NCBI GenBank assembly: GCA_030248215.1
Contig: JASANG010003945.1
Location: 1-64,000, forward strand
Direction: 5' to 3'
Origin: Enoplolaimus lenunculus
Taxonomy: Eukaryota; Nematoda; Enoplea; Enoplida; Thoracostomopsidae
Length of the DNA: 64,000 nt
This document shows positions 22,110-34,113 of this stretch, piece by piece. The notes beneath the pieces are model-generated. The model did not search any database. It had not been told where the DNA came from and saw nothing but the letters and a program-made list of their open reading frames with translations. The stretch's first letter is position 1, and each line of letters starts with the position of its first letter. A program made the position numbers and the translations under genes.

Positions 22110-22260
22110 GAGTATGTCGTTGTCCAAGCTGATATATATTCAGTCCAATTCCTAATTGACCTAGGCCAATCTGCTATTTAGGCTAATCACTAATTGGCCT
22201 AGGCTAATCTTCTATTTTATGTAATAGCAATTTGGCTTGGGCTACGGCGTCCATTGAATA
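22110..22260. mobile_element. MITE, TTGGCCAATCTGCTATT family, partial copy H2
   Basis: Carries CCAATCTGCTATTTAGGCTA and AATTGGCCTAGGCTAATC, as in the complete copy at 50626-50924. It sits upstream of the spectrin start and might be part of its 5' region. Confidence 0.6.
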
Positions 22261-22677
22261 GGTTTTAGTACGGTCACCTTAATAGCCATTTAGGATACGC
22301 TAAACTGCTCGTACAACAGCAAGTTGGCTAGTTCAACTAGTACCTGGTCTAAATAGCAATATTGGCACGAAAACCATTTAAACGACTAGCGAGTTTACAT
22401 TACTGGGTGAATTGAACGTTCGGAGTTTGCAATCCTTCACCCTATCAACTCTACTAGGATTATCCAAAACTACAGTACAAATGTTGCACGCTAACTATAG
22501 ATAGCAAGATTTAAGCTTTATCATCCATATAACAAACACTTATGGCAGTGATGTATCACATCCTGTAGTAGTGTTTGCTTTGTTTAATACGCAGCAGGAA
22601 ACCAATCCTGGTAAGATATATATTTTAATCCCACTTTTCCCTGAGACAACAATCTTTCAAAAGATAAATTTAAAACT

Positions 22678-22911
22678 TTAATTGCAATCGAACCCTTTCG
22701 TACTTTCGTTAATTCTTTCATAAACGAAACGCAGATCCAAAATTTTTCTTTGTATAATCAAACAATATTCAGAAGCATTCGCCCTCATTGAGTTCAAACG
22801 ATCAAGCACCGCTGTGTTACTATCATTTGGACCATATGATGCGAATGTAGCCCCGTATACGTGGTTCATGTTCAAATTACGCGATATATACATCTCAAAA
22901 AACACGTCAAT
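22678..22911 (-). CDS. Terminal exon of upstream neighbour gene
   Basis: After GGTTGTAG the frame reads IDVFFEMYISRNLNMNHVYG, ATFASYGPNDSNTAVLDRLN and SMRANASEYCLIIQRKIL, ending FDCN and TAA. The sequence is well balanced and coding-like, on the same strand as spectrin and about 1.1 kb upstream of its start. No earlier exons were found and no family is recognised. The frame has no in-frame ATG before the acceptor, so it is probably a last exon. Confidence 0.5.
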   Translation of the reverse strand: MDVFFEMYISRNLNMNHVYGATFASYGPNDSNTAVLDRLNSMRANASEYCLIIQRKILDLRFVYERINESTKGFDCN

Positions 22912-23428
22912 CTACAACCGCAGCCACCACTTAAATTTTACAGTTCGTTAACAACATTCACAACGCGTTTCATTTTCTTACTACATACACGTATATACTT
23001 CACAAACACCTGCTGAAATTCCGCATAGGACAACATAAAGTTTGTTGATATATTGATAACGCCTATCCGTTACAAATGTCGTTGTCAAGTCAAGTTACTT
23101 AACGCTGCACAAGCTATAATTTAGCAAGAATACAAAACGTTTTAGATTTCTACACAAAGGATGCTCGAAGCAAACTGCCTGCATAACCCCGAAACTGCTT
23201 CTCTCAAACACATACATTTAGACGTACGTAGTGTTCTGTCGAATTCTACAAACCACGCGTTTCGTGCTAAAAAACCAAAACCTTCAAGTAAATTTATATA
23301 TCGTAAAATATATATTATAAATCGTAATCAATACTCTCACAGCACAGTCAAACTGGTACGATGGGACATTCGAAAAATTTGATAGAAACGTGCCCATATA
23401 TTTAACGTATATTCATATACCTACGTAT
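22912..23428. other. AT-rich spacer
   Basis: Only one short open frame (23161-23382, plus), without convincing coding character. Confidence 0.35.
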
Positions 23429-23944
23429 CAGGGTGAAATTCCGGTTCATAAGCGATAACCAGTACTGTCAGTTGCAAAACGATTTCTGCCCCGGATTCCT
23501 CCCAGCAGATAAATATCTACCGGATATTTACGGTTGCGGACCTGAACATTACGTGTAGACTTCGAAGGCCCATTACACCGCCATCTCTTGTTCGAAGTCA
23601 TATGCTGCAAGGCAGATTTAAAGTTCTTGTTTAGATTCTGCTCAAAAGCGCATTTTCCTAATATCTAACTTGGAAGCACTATCCTATATTTGAACAACTG
23701 TCGTCCCAAAGACTTTTTCCCGTAAAACCGCATTGCTTCCAGAATCTACTTTATTTAAGAACATTTGTTTGTTGCAGCCAATTTGAAATTAAGTTTTAAT
23801 TCAGTAAACATATGGTTTTGTGAGACTCAATTATTTTAAGGCTTGAACAATGCTCTTATTTACATCCTGTATCCGGTTCCGGTAAAAATTCAATATCCAG
23901 TTCCGGTGCAGGTATCCGATAAATCAATATCCGGTCGCACCGTG
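23429..23944. mobile_element. hAT-type MITE, copy D4
   Basis: Starts CAGGGTGAAATTCCGGTTCA and ends CAATATCCGGTCGCACCGTG, with ACCGGATATTTACGG inside. This variant uses GGATATCCGG-type motifs. Confidence 0.7.
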
Positions 23945-25077
23945 ATATATGATTTGGCGCGCTGTCAACGATTTTGAATGGCACCAAAATCTGTTATTCC
24001 ACCAACACTCTGGAACCATTAATCTGATCGAGGCAAACTTCACACCATTCGACTCAGCTTGCACTCTGTATCGAATGAAATATAAATTGCCCAACTATTT
24101 GACAGTTTTCGGTTTCGAGAGGAACTTTGGAACCGAAAAAATCTTATTTTCTAAAAATTCCCATTTCGACGTGGAATGATTACGACAGGTCATTGAGAAG
24201 CTCAAATATGTAAAATTTTTCAATATCCTACCAATTTTAGTTAGACAAAACGCCGGTTGGCATGGATAGATAACGTCAAAAAACAGACTCCACCTACGAG
24301 CTTTTCCGTCCCAAAAAGCTTAAATTGTTATGAAAGCTACTTGAAGCATTTTTTTATTCTAATCACTACCAACACCGCAAACATTAACGCAAACATTCAT
24401 AACCTTGTTGTGTATAGAGAAATATGCAAACAAAAATGGTCGCTTAAAAACGAACGTAAAAATTGCAAAACAATGCAACAACTCACGTTCTCAACGCAAC
24501 TCAACTACACAGTCACCACCTTTCCTGCTGCGTAAAAGTAAATATGTCACTCTCGCCACATCTAGCAGGAACGCCACGTACGTACTGCAACTGCAACATA
24601 CTGCACTCGCGTTTTACGCGTAAACAACAGTCGATAACAAAATAGCAGCAATACACCAGTGCTGACACCACGTTACGTAGACATATATACAAACTGATCT
24701 CGTCTCATCATACGTAAAACTAAAATAAATGGACAGTCGAGAGCACTGCAAAGAAAAACTATACAGCACACATTCATACAATATTTTCGAACAAAATACC
24801 ACCGTTTAGACGGACCACGAAGCTCGAAAACATTTCAACACTGTGTACTTAGTAACTTCGCTTAAAATGAAACTGTTCTTAAAGGATGCAATTGCTGCAA
24901 CCAGTACACACTAATCGTCCGAAACACAGCACGATACTATATTTCGTTTTCAGTTCAACGCTGCTCACGCAAGGCAAACTATACGTTGTAAATGACTCGA
25001 GAACCTATGTCGCAACACATTACTGAATCTTGGTTTTGTGATTGCGACAAGCCCAATACTTATGCAAATATATAAGT
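23945..25077. other. Spacer with several short overlapping ORFs
   Basis: Plus-strand open frames at 23949-24179 and 24257-24535 have no splice context or known domain, and overlapping frames at 24405-24645 argue against coding. No repeat is recognised. Confidence 0.35.
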
Positions 25078-25484
25078 ACGGATGTGCCGATTAATCGTCA
25101 TCGGCATCGGTAATAATCGGCAGTTTTCGTGAGTATCGGCATCGGAACTGCAAAAAAATTGCTGATTATTTGCCGATACTTTTGCACATAACAGTCAGTT
25201 TGAATGTTATCAGTTTCATTTCTGGGCGCATATCAGTGTGTCCGGTCAGGAAAACTGATATCTTTCTTGCGTTTGTGTTGGAAAAAATTAGTTAAAATGA
25301 ACCGTTCGTTGAAAATTATAACCGTTTATGATGGTTAGGGTATAACTCTTCATATAATGATGTAATGTAGTATCCTTCTTATCTGTTTATTACGCATAGT
25401 GCACTAAAGTTGGAATCGGCATCGGCTAAATTTCTCAATACGTAAGTATCGGCATCCGCAAAAATTTTGTATCGGCACATCCCT
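25078..25484. mobile_element. MITE, AGGGATGTGCCGAT family, copy E2
   Basis: Left end CGGATGTGCCGATTAATCGT and right end GTATCGGCACATCCCT, with CATCGGCATCGG repeats at both sides. Confidence 0.85.
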
Positions 25485-27329
25485 TTATATAAGTTAGTTT
25501 AAAACCAATTATGCTGATGTAGTTTTTAGCGTGATGATGCTTTAATGTATATCAGTTGAGTTTAAGCAATCAGCTTACAAAATTTTGGGTCTTGTACATT
25601 TTCACCTCAGATTTACAGTTGACAGTTTAGACTAAGCATTACGAAAAAAACTTAGGCATACCATCTGGCTAAGGTAAGCGTTTTCGAAACCTAATCCTAA
25701 GGCTCCGGAAAGAAAATGTATATACTAGAACAAAAAATTTTACTGCCAAAATTTTGTTCCACTGTTAGAACTAGAACACAGTCTATTACAGTCAACCACT
25801 ACAACCAAACTGATACTCAAATCCAAAATCACATTTGCTCGGTAACACGGATGGGAGTCTGAGTCTCGGCAAGTCTCAGTATTTAGCAGGTCTCGGTTTC
25901 GGTTTTTTGGTCTCGATAATTTGAAACAGAGACCAGAAATCCAGGATTTAGCAAATTCTGGTAAACCTGTATACATGTTCACTAAAATCTTGCTGTGAAT
26001 CTATAAATTTTCAGTTACCCAATAGCTACGAGAAAACATTCAGAAAAAACACAAAAACTATGAAAAAACACAAAAAATCTACGAAAAGAACGTTGCATAG
26101 AAATCTATTTTGAAAATTTTATTGTTTTTCGGTAATGACCAACATTTGACCGAGACATTTCATAGCCCAAAAAATCATCAGTAAAATAAACACAAAAGGC
26201 AACCAAAAACATAACCACATACATACTACCCATACGGATCTTTGTAACACAAATACATACATGACCCTGCACTCCTAAGAAAATGACATCTGGTTGACGA
26301 AGTGCTTATATTATAAAACGCCATATATATTATACTACTTCGCTTTCGCTACATTATACAGGAAGCTTAACCCAACCAAGCAACATGAAGTTAGGTAATA
26401 TGAATGAAATACTGCGTAGTAGCAAGCAACTTCTTACAGCTACTTCAATTCCGTCAGATACGTATATATTAAAAATTGCACGATCTAGGAAATATTATAT
26501 GAAAGTGGAACTGAAAAACCATAAACCAACAACAAATACATCTTGGTCAGGCCGTACCAGCACCACATTTCTCAACACATATGTGCAAAGCGATTACTAA
26601 CAAATTAACATCTAGCGTAACGATATTATGTCTAACCGGAAATGAAAACAGGAAATATTGGTAAAATGAATCAAAAGCAAAACACAGGTATTGAAATTTC
26701 AACAAATTTATATATCAAGAACCAACTGAACATACTCTGAAACACATTGCACAGCGTAAAGCATAGCGCCACACAGTCACGTATAATGTAACATACATGT
26801 ATGTGGAATGTCTGTATGTTGGGTTCTCTCTCGGATGTTGCTGAATGTGGGGGGAAGGGGGCAAGTTGCGTAGAGGGAGTCGAAATGTAGTGGAAAGTTC
26901 AGTAAATTTTTTCTACCTTAAAACTTGTGTTTACGCATTACGCCTTGCTATGTTATGTACGTACGTATTAGTACCGAAATAAAAATTTTTGGTTTAGGTA
27001 CCGTACTCCAACTTACAAAAATGAATGCACGACATCAAATCTTGGGTTCATAGAACTTAGGAAAAATCTGAACTGAGGGAGGTCAACAGTACGAGTTGTC
27101 GAAGTGAGGGAAGATGCAATGCGCGTAGGGACCCCATTTCCCACTGTTGAAACCTCAGGTATGTTATAAATCTATATATGTAATGTTTCTGGGACATTAA
27201 ATTGCCCGCACGGCCACAGTCATAAGTATGATTTCAATTTAAACAAAATAATGTTATTGAACTGCATCTCTAAGAGTAAACGAACACATTGGAAATAAAA
27301 CCACGCCTTAGGTGTCGTCTTATTGTGGA
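25485..27329. other. AT-rich DNA with fragment of the GGTCTCGG family
   Basis: A short degraded GGTCTCGG-type inverted fragment lies near 25850-25930. Otherwise AT-rich with small plus-strand frames (26385-26600) that show no coding support. Confidence 0.4.
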
Positions 27330-27895
27330 ACGTGTTGGCTCGACAATTCATTGACCGAAGCGCAAATCCGAGCGAAACTCAGAACCGCTGAACCGATTTT
27401 GATAAACTATTTTTGTTTGAAAGCCTGTCCTCCTGCAGATCCTGCAGTGTTAATCTCGCACTAGTTTTTTTCAAATTTTAAGCCGTGTATTAGCTACAGA
27501 CTAATTTGCATAATTGGTTTAACCTAAATTGGGATTTTTTAAGATGTATAGGTACGTATTTCACTAATTACTAGGGTTACAAGCAATCTAATTTCAGCAA
27601 TAAAGGGTTTTTGGATGCGACGAATCTGAATAAATTGTCTCTAAACCTTTAAAACCGATATTTGAATAGTCAGTTGATAGCTAATTTGCATAATAGCATT
27701 AAATGAGGACTTTTTGCAATATTTCACTAATTATTAGGGTTACTGAAGGGTTTTTGGGTGCAAAGAATCGGAACAAATTGTTTACAAACCTCTAAAACCG
27801 ATAACTAAATAGTTAACTAATAACTCGTTTGCATATTAGCTTAATTGCTTAAGTGTGTTCGAGCTTCGCTCAATACATGCTGTCCCACTACGACT
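27330..27895. mobile_element. Old MITE, inverted copy of M1 (M2)
   Basis: Contains AATAAATTGTCTCTAAACCT and GAGCTTCGCTCAATACATG, the reverse complement of blocks in 9236-9935. Confidence 0.65.
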
Positions 27896-28257
27896 GTTAA
27901 GTATATACGTATTGCTTGATACGTGTGCTGGTTTCGCTTGAAAGGTTGATTTTATTGCCTTATGCTTCGTTCGAAGGAAAAATATCACACGTACAAAAAT
28001 TTGCAGTGGTCTGCTTACTTTAGGATATACCTAGCGACTTAAATCCAAAGTTTAGAAAATGACATATCCCGTGTAAGAAGTTAAAGCTAAAATCAAACCA
28101 AAATTGCATAATTGTTTCGGTTTGGCAATAAAAATAAAATAAATTTGATTGTTAACATGCAAACCTTGACAATCAACTAGAATAAACCATCGAAGGTAAA
28201 TTTCGCTTTTGTGGATAATAAAAATGTAAAATACGGCAATTACGTAAATATAAATAC

Positions 28258-28986
28258 CAGGGTGCGACCGGATTCCAAAAATGACGGAGCCAGATAATCA
28301 AATATCCGGCCGGAGCCGGATAATTATTTAAATCTAATATTATATGTTGACATTCAAAAATCAAAACGTAGCTAACAATTATTCTTCCTTGAATGGCCTA
28401 AGGTATCCAAAGTGTTTATATACTTGACAAAGTTTAAAATCTCGCGCCGATACACATTCATCACTTCACAACCACCCTATTTCATTGTTCTATTTTTTGT
28501 AGCTTTGTGTTCAGTTGAAATACATTTGTTTGGCCCATGTTAAGGGCACACAGTTTTCCATAGGTACTATAAAATAGCAATGGCTAGAGTTAAGGTTATT
28601 GTTTTTGCTTCGAATTATTGCTTAGTTATAGATTTATTTTTACGCTGAAGTCAAGGCATTATGTTAGGAATAGTAATATAATATATTGTGAACTGAGATA
28701 CGTATATACTGTTACGCCCCTAAAATCACACCGGTCATATTTATCAAGTTTTGCAGCGTTATTGTAACCTAGTAAAGATTGTGGTCGTACACGGGTACAT
28801 GCAAACATTTACATTACCTGTATGACAGAAAAATTATGTAAAAGTAAGTCAATGAGTTCCATTGTAGTCTGCATAAATACTGATAATTGATTCAATTTTT
28901 TGAAGTTTTAAAAACACCCGACAAGATAAAATACCAGGAGCCGGATGTCGATTTTTTTCTGGAGCCGGATATTTAGTCGCACTCTG
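28258..28986. mobile_element. hAT-type MITE, copy D5
   Basis: Ends CAGGGTGCGACCGGATTCC and GGATATTTAGTCGCACTCTG. The inner arms are rich in GGAGCCGGAT. It is longer than its relatives, with an unrelated AT-rich centre. Confidence 0.75.
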
Positions 28987-29219
28987 GTAAATACCCATCT
29001 TCAACTATGTTTTTTACAAACAATACGCAAAAAAGAAAATTTAAACGAATTTCGGTGGCATGTATTTTACCTTTCAGGTTCGGTTCCGTTGCGGTACTTT
29101 TTCAAATTCCAGTTTCGATAAACTGTAATTCCGGTTGCGCCCTGGAAAGGATGATCTGCTCTGAATTGCTGTCTTATATACTACGTAATTAAACCAATAT
29201 TTCGCGTCAAACTTTGATT

Positions 29220-29977
29220 TTACTTTGTTTTTCAGTTGGCTACTGTCCCCATACCCTTCGAACGGGCTCGGGACAAATCCCACTGTCTCAAAACACCCTT
29301 GTTTAAATGCGACAATGCAACTATCTGTGCTTTGTCACAATAAAATCAGCGTTTTCGGCTTTCTATCAAAAATAGAATTTTGGATAACCGGAGGGGTCAT
29401 TTTGCATCTCAAATCGCTGTATAAGCAGCAGGGTACAACCGAAGGTCTGCCTACGGCTCCGGGTCCGGCAGAAAATCGGCCTCCGGCTCCGGTAGAATTT
29501 TCGCCGGAGGTTCCAGCAATTTCGGTAGTAAAATTTTGCGTAGTTTTCCTAAATTTATCTGTTTAGCGCGTTTCAATTGACTTGTCACAATTTTCATGAA
29601 AGAATTGCCGAAATTTGGCAGAATTTTGCAGATATTGTCTAAAATTAACTAATTAACCATCATTTTTACTACTTAATTTCGCCTCACCCCCGGCTCCGGC
29701 TAGGGCAAGTGTCGTTGCCCTCCGGCTCCGGTATTTTTCACCTCCGGTTGCACCCTGATAACCAGGTAGAGGTGCTCTACAATCGTTCGCTGCCTGAATT
29801 GGTAGGCGAAATGCGCAAGTACTTGAAAGCCAAAGCTGCTATCCAAGGAAAATTTTTGTGATTGCTAATCGCTTTTTCACCTCTTTAGTCTCGATCTGCC
29901 AACCACCGAGACTGAAAAGCTAGACCGAGACCAGCCAAATCCCGAGGCTTGTCGAAATCGAGACCGCCCATCCCTGC
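29220..29977. mobile_element. MITE, GGTCTCGG family, copy L2 with D6 inside
   Basis: Matches L1 from TTGGCTACTGTCCCCATACC to GACCGCCCATCCCTG, interrupted at 29429 by D6. The flanks of D6 rejoin the L1 order, which shows that D6 is younger. Confidence 0.75.
29429..29757. mobile_element. hAT-type MITE, copy D6
   Basis: Ends CAGGGTACAACCGAAGG and CCTCCGGTTGCACCCTG, with GGCTCCGG-rich inner arms. It is inserted in L2. Confidence 0.85.
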
Positions 29978-30479
29978 ACCCTGGTAATACGTATCCTATC
30001 GCTTAAAAATGTTGGAACAAACGCAACGTTTGAAAAGTTTCATAAAACGATCTCCAACTCCAATTATAACAGACGTTGCACACATATGAAAATGAACCTA
30101 AGCGGTTTATAAGGGACCGTCAGTGCCAATATTAATGAAAACTTTACTTGCTGATCAACTCTAAAAAGCCCATTAACTTTGCTTGTACTGTTCAATTTTA
30201 TTTATTTCTTTACTTCCACGAACCCATGTATAAGCTGAAGCGTAAACCTAAACCTACGCCATCGATGTCACAATGTAGAAAAATAATCAATTTGGGGAAA
30301 CTTTGAGAGTTCTATTAAAGCAGTCATAGTGTTGAGGGAAGTAAACAAGTACCCAATTTTTAGCGGTTCAGGTTCACACATACGTATACATTTAGTCCAA
30401 AATACGAGCAAACCATTGCTGCGTCCTTTCATCAACCTCAAACTTGCTCATCTAATTGCAATTGTTTATCTCTTTTTCA

Positions 30480-31015
30480 CATCTTTGGTCTCGATTTGCA
30501 AACCACCGAGACTGAAGAAAAGCGAGACAGAGACCAACTAAATCCCGAGACTTGCCGAGACCGAGACCAGCTAAATCCCGAGACTTGCCGAGACAGACCG
30601 CCCAAAAATCGGTATCGGACGGATATCAGTTTTGCCGGATATTACACCGGAACCAGGTAATCGTTTATACTGGTTAAGGTTTAAATCTTCGCATAACGAT
30701 GTAATGTAGTACGTATATCACTAGCGGATCCAGAGGTGGCGAGGCTTATGTCTCCGTCAGAATTTCTTGTGATAAAGTGGTGAGATCCTGACGTTGCAAA
30801 TTTTTCCCTTAGAAGTGTTTTTGTAAAAAAAACAAATTTTACCCTCAGCAGTTTTTGTGATAAAATGATAAGGTCTACCTAAGAATTTTTCCCTAAAAAA
30901 GTTTTTGGTGGTAAAAAAGTTTTTGGTGGTAAAAAAGTCCCAACCTTATGATTTTTGCGCTTCATAACATTTGCCAGAACGCGCCCCGTCACAAATTTTT
31001 GGATCCGCCTCCGTG
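30480..31015. mobile_element. Stacked MITE fragments
   Basis: A GGTCTCGG-type end at 30489-30603, a piece of the E family near 30655-30715, and a CAGTGGCGGATCC-like unit at about 30722-31015 (GCGGATCCAGAGG to TTGGATCCGCCTCCG) that contains a duplicated TTTTTGGTGGTAAAAAAG. Confidence 0.55.
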
Positions 31016-31021
31016 TAATAT

Positions 31022-32170
31022 CCTGTTTGTTCTTTAAACATGGTGTACTAAAGTTTGAATCGGCATCGGCAAAGTTTAAAAATAAGAATCGGCATTGGTA
31101 TCGGCAAAAACTTTGGTATCGGCACATCTCTTCAATAGAAACGTATTATAAAATTACGTATGTCTTAAACAGAGGTTTTTTTCAAAATTCGGCGTGGGCG
31201 TTTTGGTGGGTTTTTTTAATTTCAGTGGGTTTTTAAAATAAAATGGGTTTTTCCAATACGTTCGAAAAGACATATAATTACGTATGTATTACGTATATAT
31301 ACATACATGCATCTTCGTATAAGTTTACAAATACGTATACATCACATATCAAACATACGCATTGAAATGAGTCATAGCTGCAGTGCTAAGTGAAATAGTG
31401 GCATATGTACGTTGTTAGTAGTTTAGCAAACGGAATAGTGCTTTTGAAATAATGGCTATATTTGTGACTGCCCATTGTACCCATCCGGCCGGCTGAAAAC
31501 TTGCTGGTAACTTTCCGACAGGGCCAGGGCTTACTTTTAGACCCATTTCCGCTGCAGTATAAGGCTTGGTGGGTTTCTAGTGGGTTTGTTTGAACTTGCC
31601 TGTTTGTTCTTTAAACATGGTGTACTAAAGTTGGAATCCGCATCGGCAAAGTTTAAAAATAAGAATCGGCATTGGTATCGGCAAAAACTTTGGTATCGGC
31701 ACATCTCTAGAATAGAAACTTGATATAAAATTACGTATGTCTGAAGCAGGGGTTTTTTCAAAATTCGGCGTGGTTGTTTTGGTGGGTTTTTTAATTTCAG
31801 TGGGGTTTTTTAAATAAAAATGGGGTTTTCAAATACGTTCGAAAAGACATATAATTACGTATGTATTATATATACATACATGCATCATAGTATAAGTTTA
31901 CAAATACGTATACATATAAAACATACGCATTGAAATGAGTCATAGCTGCAGTGCTAAGTGAAATAGTGGCATATGAACGTTGTTAGTAGTTTAGCAAACC
32001 CAATAGTGCTTTTGAAATAATGGCTATATTTGTGACTGCCCATTATACCCATCTGGCCGGCTGAAAACTTGCTGGTAAGTTTCCGACAGGGCCAGGGCTT
32101 ACTTTTAAGACCCATTTCCGCTGCAGTATAAGGCTTGGTGGGTTTCTAGTGGGTTTGTTTGAACTTCGAG
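31022..32170. repeat. 577-bp tandem duplication, two copies
   Basis: Copies start CCTGTTTGTTCTTTAAACAT at 31022 and 31599 and are almost identical to their ends (GTGGGTTTGTTTGAACTT). Each copy carries the right end of an E-family MITE (GGTATCGGCACATCTC), so the duplication happened after that insertion. Confidence 0.9.
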
Positions 32171-32322
32171 GGGTTTTTGAAACAAAGTGAAAGTGGGTGA
32201 AAACCCCCTTAATTGTGTTGCTTTTCGACCTGTGAAACAAATATGTAATTTATTATTGCAGAAAATCTACAGTTTTCGCAAATGCAATTATCTGTGACCT
32301 GAAAAAATATTGAATAATATTA

Positions 32323-32556
32323 CGGATGTGCCGATTAATCGGCATCGGTATCAGTAATAATCGGAACCTTTCGTGATTATCGGCTCTCATCGGCACTGCA
32401 AAAAAATTGACGATTTTTGCCGATACTTTTGCAGATATAACAGTCCGTTGAATGCCAGAGTTTCCTTTCTGGGCGCATGTCTGTGTCTGATCAGGAAAAC
32501 GTTCAGTATCGGTATTAGTATATGCAACAATTTTGATATCGGTACATCCATCCCTA
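32323..32556. mobile_element. MITE, AGGGATGTGCCGAT family, copy E3
   Basis: Left end CGGATGTGCCGATTAATCGG and right end GGTACATCCATCCCTAA. Shorter than E1 and E2. Confidence 0.8.
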
Positions 32557-32665
32557 ATCAATATTAGAAGTAGGCATTGTGACATGCGGATGCATAGAGA
32601 AAAGTAATAACCTCGTGCTGATGCTGTACATACGTAAATCACTGCTGCATTAAAAAATCAGCAGT

Positions 32666-32880
32666 TGATTGTGAGGCGACGTGAATCCGTGGTTAGCGTG
32701 CTGGACTGATAATCTGTCGACCGAGTTCGAATCCTCTTGGAAATGTCCTCATTTTCAGTTGTAAACTAAGAACTAAAAGCTGTTGTACCCTAGCCAACCC
32801 AACTTATCACATGATGGCAACGACGATGACGCAATGGCCAACTGCCCTTTCCGATCGCAATAAACCGATTTTCAATTGAT
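32666..32880 (+). mobile_element. tRNA-derived SINE candidate
   Basis: Contains box A-like TGGTTAGCGTGCTGG and box B-like GAGTTCGAATCC about 35 bases apart, followed by an unrelated tail. The acceptor stem does not pair, so it is not a working tRNA. No second full copy was seen in the window. Confidence 0.5.
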
Positions 32881-33373
32881 TTGAACACGTACCAACTAGC
32901 TAAGTTTTTACAAACATAACCATTATATAACCCAAGAAAAGATAACATTGTTTTGGGAGTTTAAAAATAAAACTGTAGAAGACTGACAATATTGAATTTC
33001 AAAGTGTCGACCGTTACCCATGTTGAATTCAACAGCCAGCGAATGGAATAGAGCTCTTGCGTAGTGTTTAACTGAGGTATTGCATGCGTCCATTAGTTTC
33101 AAACGTTTTTTAGAAAAGTTTGAGACCGATATTACAGATCAACCGTCTGTGGTTTTATAATAGTTCAGATACTGCTCGCCGTAAGATGCATAAAGTATCT
33201 GTCATTTTAAAAGTTTAAGAAGTTGTGGCAACTGTGGTAACCTTTGTTTTGTGTAGCAGGTTGTGGTACGTTGTAATAATTGGGAACATAGCTGCTCCTG
33301 CAGCACAGTTGGCTGAAAACCCTTTACGCGTGTCAGCAATAGGTTTGCACACTTGAGAATGCCATCAGTGAGC
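32881..33373. other. Spacer, weak coding hints only
   Basis: The minus strand at 33202-33399 is open in more than one frame, one reading SYVPNYYNVPQPATQNKGYH. Frames cannot be separated, so no gene is called. Confidence 0.3.
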
Positions 33374-33588
33374 CTACACTGCAAAAAATGAGGAGTCAAA
33401 TTAACTCTCTCGGAAATAGTCTTTTCCTGTCTCTACACAAACTAAGTCAAATTCGACTCCACCAGAGTCAAATTGATTCACTATGTCGCACGTTTGAGTC
33501 AGTCGGAGTCGAATGTGACTCAGTTTGTGTAGTCAGGAAAAACCTAATCCGAGAGAGTCAATTTGACTCACCATTTTTTACAGTGTAA
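33374..33588. mobile_element. Foldback MITE, TACACTGCAAAAAATG ends
   Basis: Ends TACACTGCAAAAAATGAGGA and CACCATTTTTTACAGTGTAA. Inner arms pair over GAGTCAAATT..GACTC, TCTCTCGGA and GACTACACAAA-type blocks, so nearly the whole element can fold on itself. Confidence 0.85.
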
Positions 33589-33819
33589 AAGATTTAAGGC
33601 CTATCCTGGGCGCTTTGCGAGCTAACATTGTGACCATTGCAAAAAACCTAAAAATAATGAAATGATTGGCTCAAATCACCATAAAAAGTGTTGGTGTATT
33701 TTATCAAAATCTGTTCGAATTAAGAAAATTTTTTAGAGAAAAAAATTGGGAAAACAATTTAGTTGCTTATCACTTTTCCAAACATTAGTCTGGTTCGTAA
33801 TAAAAACGTGTAGACTAAA

Positions 33820-34113
33820 GCACCATTCACACGTGCAAGTTTTTGCAGCGAGAACTTGCAGCTGCCACTTGCGCGAAATACTTGAAGCTGCAAGTATTTC
33901 AAAGGAACATTTGGATTGAGCAATCAAACTGCAGATGCAAGAAATTCAAACGGTTTGCAAAGTGCGTTCAGGTGCGAATTAAATGCAATAGCATTAATTC
34001 AAGTGAATAATTTGCGGCTGCCAGAACTTCAAAGCTGCTTTGTGATCAAACTTGCGCGTGCAAGTTGCACGTGCAAGTTTTTGCTGCAAAAACATGCACG
34101 TGTGAATATGGCT
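33820..34113. mobile_element. Foldback MITE, TTCACACGTGCAAGTTTTTG family, copy F1
   Basis: Ends CCATTCACACGTGCAAGTTT and AACATGCACGTGTGAATATGG, with repeated CTTGCAGCTGC motifs. Related to copies at 43.6 and 56.0 kb. Confidence 0.8.

Noticed and set aside
32680-32735. Possible functional tRNA gene
   Set aside because: Boxes A and B are present but the acceptor and anticodon stems do not pair and there is a non-tRNA tail, so it was called SINE-like.
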